DNA of 16,543 nucleotides from Micrococcales bacterium (GTDB taxonomy: Bacteria > Actinomycetota > Actinomycetes > S36-B12 > UBA5976). Below the pieces are notes generated by a model. That model ran no database searches. It saw only the letters and a program-made list of their open reading frames with translations, and had not been told where the DNA came from. This document shows positions 14,564-16,543 of this stretch, piece after piece. Positions within the stretch are counted from its first letter, which is position 1; each line of letters starts with the position of its first letter. The translations under genes were made by a program, and so were the position numbers. The stretch covers positions 1 through 16,543 of the forward strand of contig JAHEEQ010000204.1 in NCBI GenBank assembly GCA_024640585.1, written 5' to 3'.

Positions 14564-15639
14564 TGAAAAAACCTCAAGTTCGTTCTGATCTGCATAGTTT
14601 GCCCGCATACAAAGCGGGACAAAAGTTGCAACCAATCGATGGGCTTGAGGTATTTAAATTAAGTAGCAATGAGAATGCGTTTGCACCCTTACCTTCTGTG
14701 CTAGAAGCAATAAATCATGCTTCCAAAAACATAAATCGCTACCCAGATCCTTTAAACACCGAAATGATAAATGCAATTGCAGCATCTCTTGGCGTAACTT
14801 CCGAAAACATTGCTGCCGGAACTGGTTCGGTTGCTGTTTTAGGTCATCTAATCTCAGCAATGGCTGGCGCTGAGGATGAAGTAATTTATCCGTGGCGGTC
14901 ATTTGAGGCGTATCCAATTTGGATGCAACTTTGTGGGGTGTCAGGTGTGCCTGTTCCTCTAAAGAGTGACAACTCACACGATTTAGATGCAATGGCAAGT
15001 GCGATAACTTTAAGAACCAAAATGGTTTTGGTCTGCACACCAAATAATCCAACCGGAAACGCGATTTCATCTGACGATCTCGAAGCTTTCATGAAAAAAG
15101 TTCCAAACAATGTGTTGGTTGTGATTGATGAAGCATATGTAGATTTTGTCTCTGATGCCCAAATGGTTAGCGGGCTTGATTTCTTCAACAAGTACGAAAA
15201 CATCGCATTACTCCGGACCTTTTCAAAAGCTCAAGGTTTGGCGGGCTTGCGAGTTGGATATGTAGTTGCCCAACCTGAGATTGCGGACTTTGTACGTCGG
15301 GTGTCATTACCGTTTGGCGTAAACTCACTTGCGCAAGTAGCAGTTGTCGCATCACTGACTGAAGTAGCGAATCAAGAATTGCAAAGCCGAGTTCGAGAAA
15401 TTTCGGTTGCGCGTGATGAAGTTCTTGGAAAATTGCGAGCAGCTGGCTGGGAAATTGGTCCACAACATGCAAATTTCTTTTGGATTTCGACTTTGCATGT
15501 CGAAGAACTAAGAGCTGCCTGCGAAGCAGCCGGAATTGCTATTCGGCCATTTCCAGAAGGAATTCGCATAACAGTTGGCGAAAGAGAAGCCAACGAAAGA
15601 ATCGTTAAAGTACTTTCTGCATTTTCACCAAAAAATTAA
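14563..15639 (+). CDS. HisC-family aminotransferase (HisC2/Pat, aromatic amino acid type)
   Basis: A 358-residue class I/II PLP aminotransferase. Key segments are [14 protein letters not shown], the cofactor loop [36 protein letters not shown] and [16 protein letters not shown] with PLP-binding Lys222. The GSVAVL and WRSFEAYP segments closely resemble M. tuberculosis Rv3772 (HisC2/Pat), assigned to phenylalanine/aromatic amino acid transamination, rather than HisC1. It could act on histidinol phosphate, aromatic 2-oxo acids or both; no his genes are adjacent, which leans toward the aromatic role. It begins with one-base overlap on the lipoprotein stop and ends sharing TTAA with the stop of the convergent ABC gene. 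Confidence 0.88.
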   Translation: MKKPQVRSDLHSLPAYKAGQKLQPIDGLEVFKLSSNENAFAPLPSVLEAINHASKNINRYPDPLNTEMINAIAASLGVTSENIAAGTGSVAVLGHLISAMAGAEDEVIYPWRSFEAYPIWMQLCGVSGVPVPLKSDNSHDLDAMASAITLRTKMVLVCTPNNPTGNAISSDDLEAFMKKVPNNVLVVIDEAYVDFVSDAQMVSGLDFFNKYENIALLRTFSKAQGLAGLRVGYVVAQPEIADFVRRVSLPFGVNSLAQVAVVASLTEVANQELQSRVREISVARDEVLGKLRAAGWEIGPQHANFFWISTLHVEELRAACEAAGIAIRPFPEGIRITVGEREANERIVKVLSAFSPKN

Positions 15640-16543
15640 TCAACATCGAATTGAGTTTTGTACAAATTCGAATAATGCCCACCAGATGAAATTAGATCTT
15701 CATGTGTGCCTTGTTCGACAATCCCACCGTCTTGCATCACGATAATTCGATCGGCATTACGAATGGTTGAAAGTCGATGTGCGATAACAAATCCGGTTCG
15801 ACCGATTCTTAGATTTTGCATCGCACCTTGAATAAGTGCTTCAGTGCGCGTATCAACGTTGCTTGTCGCTTCATCAAGAATAAGTACAGCAGGGTCTGCA
15901 AGGAATGCTCGTGCAATTGTTAGAAGCTGACGTTCACCCACCGAAATGTTCGTCGCATCATCTTCAATAATTGTGTTGTATCCATCTGGAAGTGTACGAA
16001 TAAAGCGATCGGCGTGGGCATCGACCGCTGCTTGCACAATTTGATCTTCTGTAGCTTCGGTATTGCCGTAAGCAATATTTTCGCGGATAGTTCCACCAAA
16101 TAGCCAGGTATCTTGTAAAACCATGCCGAAGTTGCGGCGGACCTTTTCTCTTGGCATTGAAGCAATGTTTATGCCATCTAAAAGTATCTCTCCACCATCA
16201 ATTTCATAGAACCTCATCAAGAGGTTCACAATTGTGGTTTTACCAGCACCAGTTGGTCCAACAATTGCAACAGTTTGTCCAGGCTCAACAGTTAGATCAA
16301 AGTCATGTATCAACGGCTTGTTCTCAATATATTGAAAACTTACGTTTTTGAGTTCAACTTTGCCTTCAGCTTTGAATACTTCACCTGAATCTCGATCTTC
16401 TAGCTGTTCGACTGCATCCATGACTTCGAATACACGTTCAGCAGATGCAATGCCTGACTGCAATTGATTCATTTGGCCAGCAATGCCTGAGAGTGGCATG
16501 GTGAATTGACGGGAATATTGAATAAAAGCTTGGACATCTCCGA
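15636..16543 (-). CDS. ABC exporter, C-terminal part (end of membrane domain plus ATPase; 5' end outside window)
   Basis: The frame stays open to the right edge of the window, so the ATG at 16499 is internal and the gene starts beyond it. The first visible residues, [17 protein letters not shown], are the typical last helix region of a fused type IV ABC exporter membrane domain. The nucleotide-binding domain shows [11 protein letters not shown] (A-loop), Walker [10 protein letters not shown] (bases 16233-16259), Q-loop [12 protein letters not shown], signature ISVGERQ (bases 15930-15947; consensus LSGGQ), Walker [12 protein letters not shown] with catalytic Glu, and H-loop AHRLSTI. It resembles the MdlB-like half-transporters that often work as heterodimers; the partner would be expected just upstream. 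Substrate unknown. The stop codon shares TTAA with the convergent aminotransferase. Confidence 0.92.
   Translation of the reverse strand, partial: GDVQAFIQYSRQFTMPLSGIAGQMNQLQSGIASAERVFEVMDAVEQLEDRDSGEVFKAEGKVELKNVSFQYIENKPLIHDFDLTVEPGQTVAIVGPTGAGKTTIVNLLMRFYEIDGGEILLDGINIASMPREKVRRNFGMVLQDTWLFGGTIRENIAYGNTEATEDQIVQAAVDAHADRFIRTLPDGYNTIIEDDATNISVGERQLLTIARAFLADPAVLILDEATSNVDTRTEALIQGAMQNLRIGRTGFVIAHRLSTIRNADRIIVMQDGGIVEQGTHEDLISSGGHYSNLYKTQFDVD

Noticed and set aside
1..16543. CRISPR array, tRNA, rRNA, insertion sequence, toxin-antitoxin or defence genes
   Set aside because: No direct-repeat series, cloverleaf, transposase or terminal inverted repeats were seen; all long frames are accounted for by housekeeping or metabolic genes.

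Overview
This is an ordinary, densely packed chromosomal segment from a low-GC actinobacterium (GC in the mid 40s by eye). The gene order cca - (padR-ino1, divergent) - DUF5318 - class A PBP - GT87-type membrane protein - rpsF - ssb - rpsR - rplI - dnaB is the order that actinobacteria keep on one flank of the replication origin (compare Rv0046c-Rv0058 of Mycobacterium tuberculosis). High-GC actinobacteria would show strong G/C at third codon positions; this window does not. Together with the tiny intergenic gaps, this points to a streamlined aquatic lineage such as freshwater acI (Nanopelagicales). That placement is inference.

Layout. Bases 1-548 hold the 3' end of a CCA-adding enzyme gene, which ends at a bidirectional terminator shared with the convergent padR-ino1 operon (inositol-3-phosphate synthase and a PadR repressor whose genes overlap by ATGA). 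A perfect 10-bp dyad sits in front of padR. From 2363 to 7222 four + strand genes follow with 2-base gaps or a 4-base overlap: a zinc-ribbon DUF5318 protein, a PonA-type penicillin-binding protein with a Thr-rich tail, and two tandem GT87-like polytopic membrane proteins. Their end overlaps the convergent xthA (exonuclease III) by 50 bp.

Bases 7998-9770 are a ribosomal/replication operon: a putative promoter, a structured leader resembling the S6:S18 autoregulatory element that hides the ribosome-binding site, then rpsF-ssb-rpsR-rplI and a GAAA-loop terminator. A low-molecular-weight tyrosine phosphatase faces it. The 258-bp gap between that phosphatase and the divergent dnaB carries a cluster of DnaA-box-like 9-mers, the most unusual non-coding signal here. 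After dnaB (no intein) come four overlapping or closely spaced + strand genes: a class III aminotransferase of unknown substrate, an Lrp/AsnC regulator, a DUF3298-like lipoprotein and a HisC2/Pat-type aminotransferase. The window ends in a convergent, truncated ABC exporter.

I see no phage, transposon, CRISPR, tRNA or rRNA in the window and no clear evidence of a new multi-gene system. The points worth a second look are regulatory (DnaA-box cluster, PadR dyad, rpsF leader, leaderless-looking starts) and the aminotransferase/Lrp/lipoprotein cluster. No gene-free stretch exceeds 300 bases.
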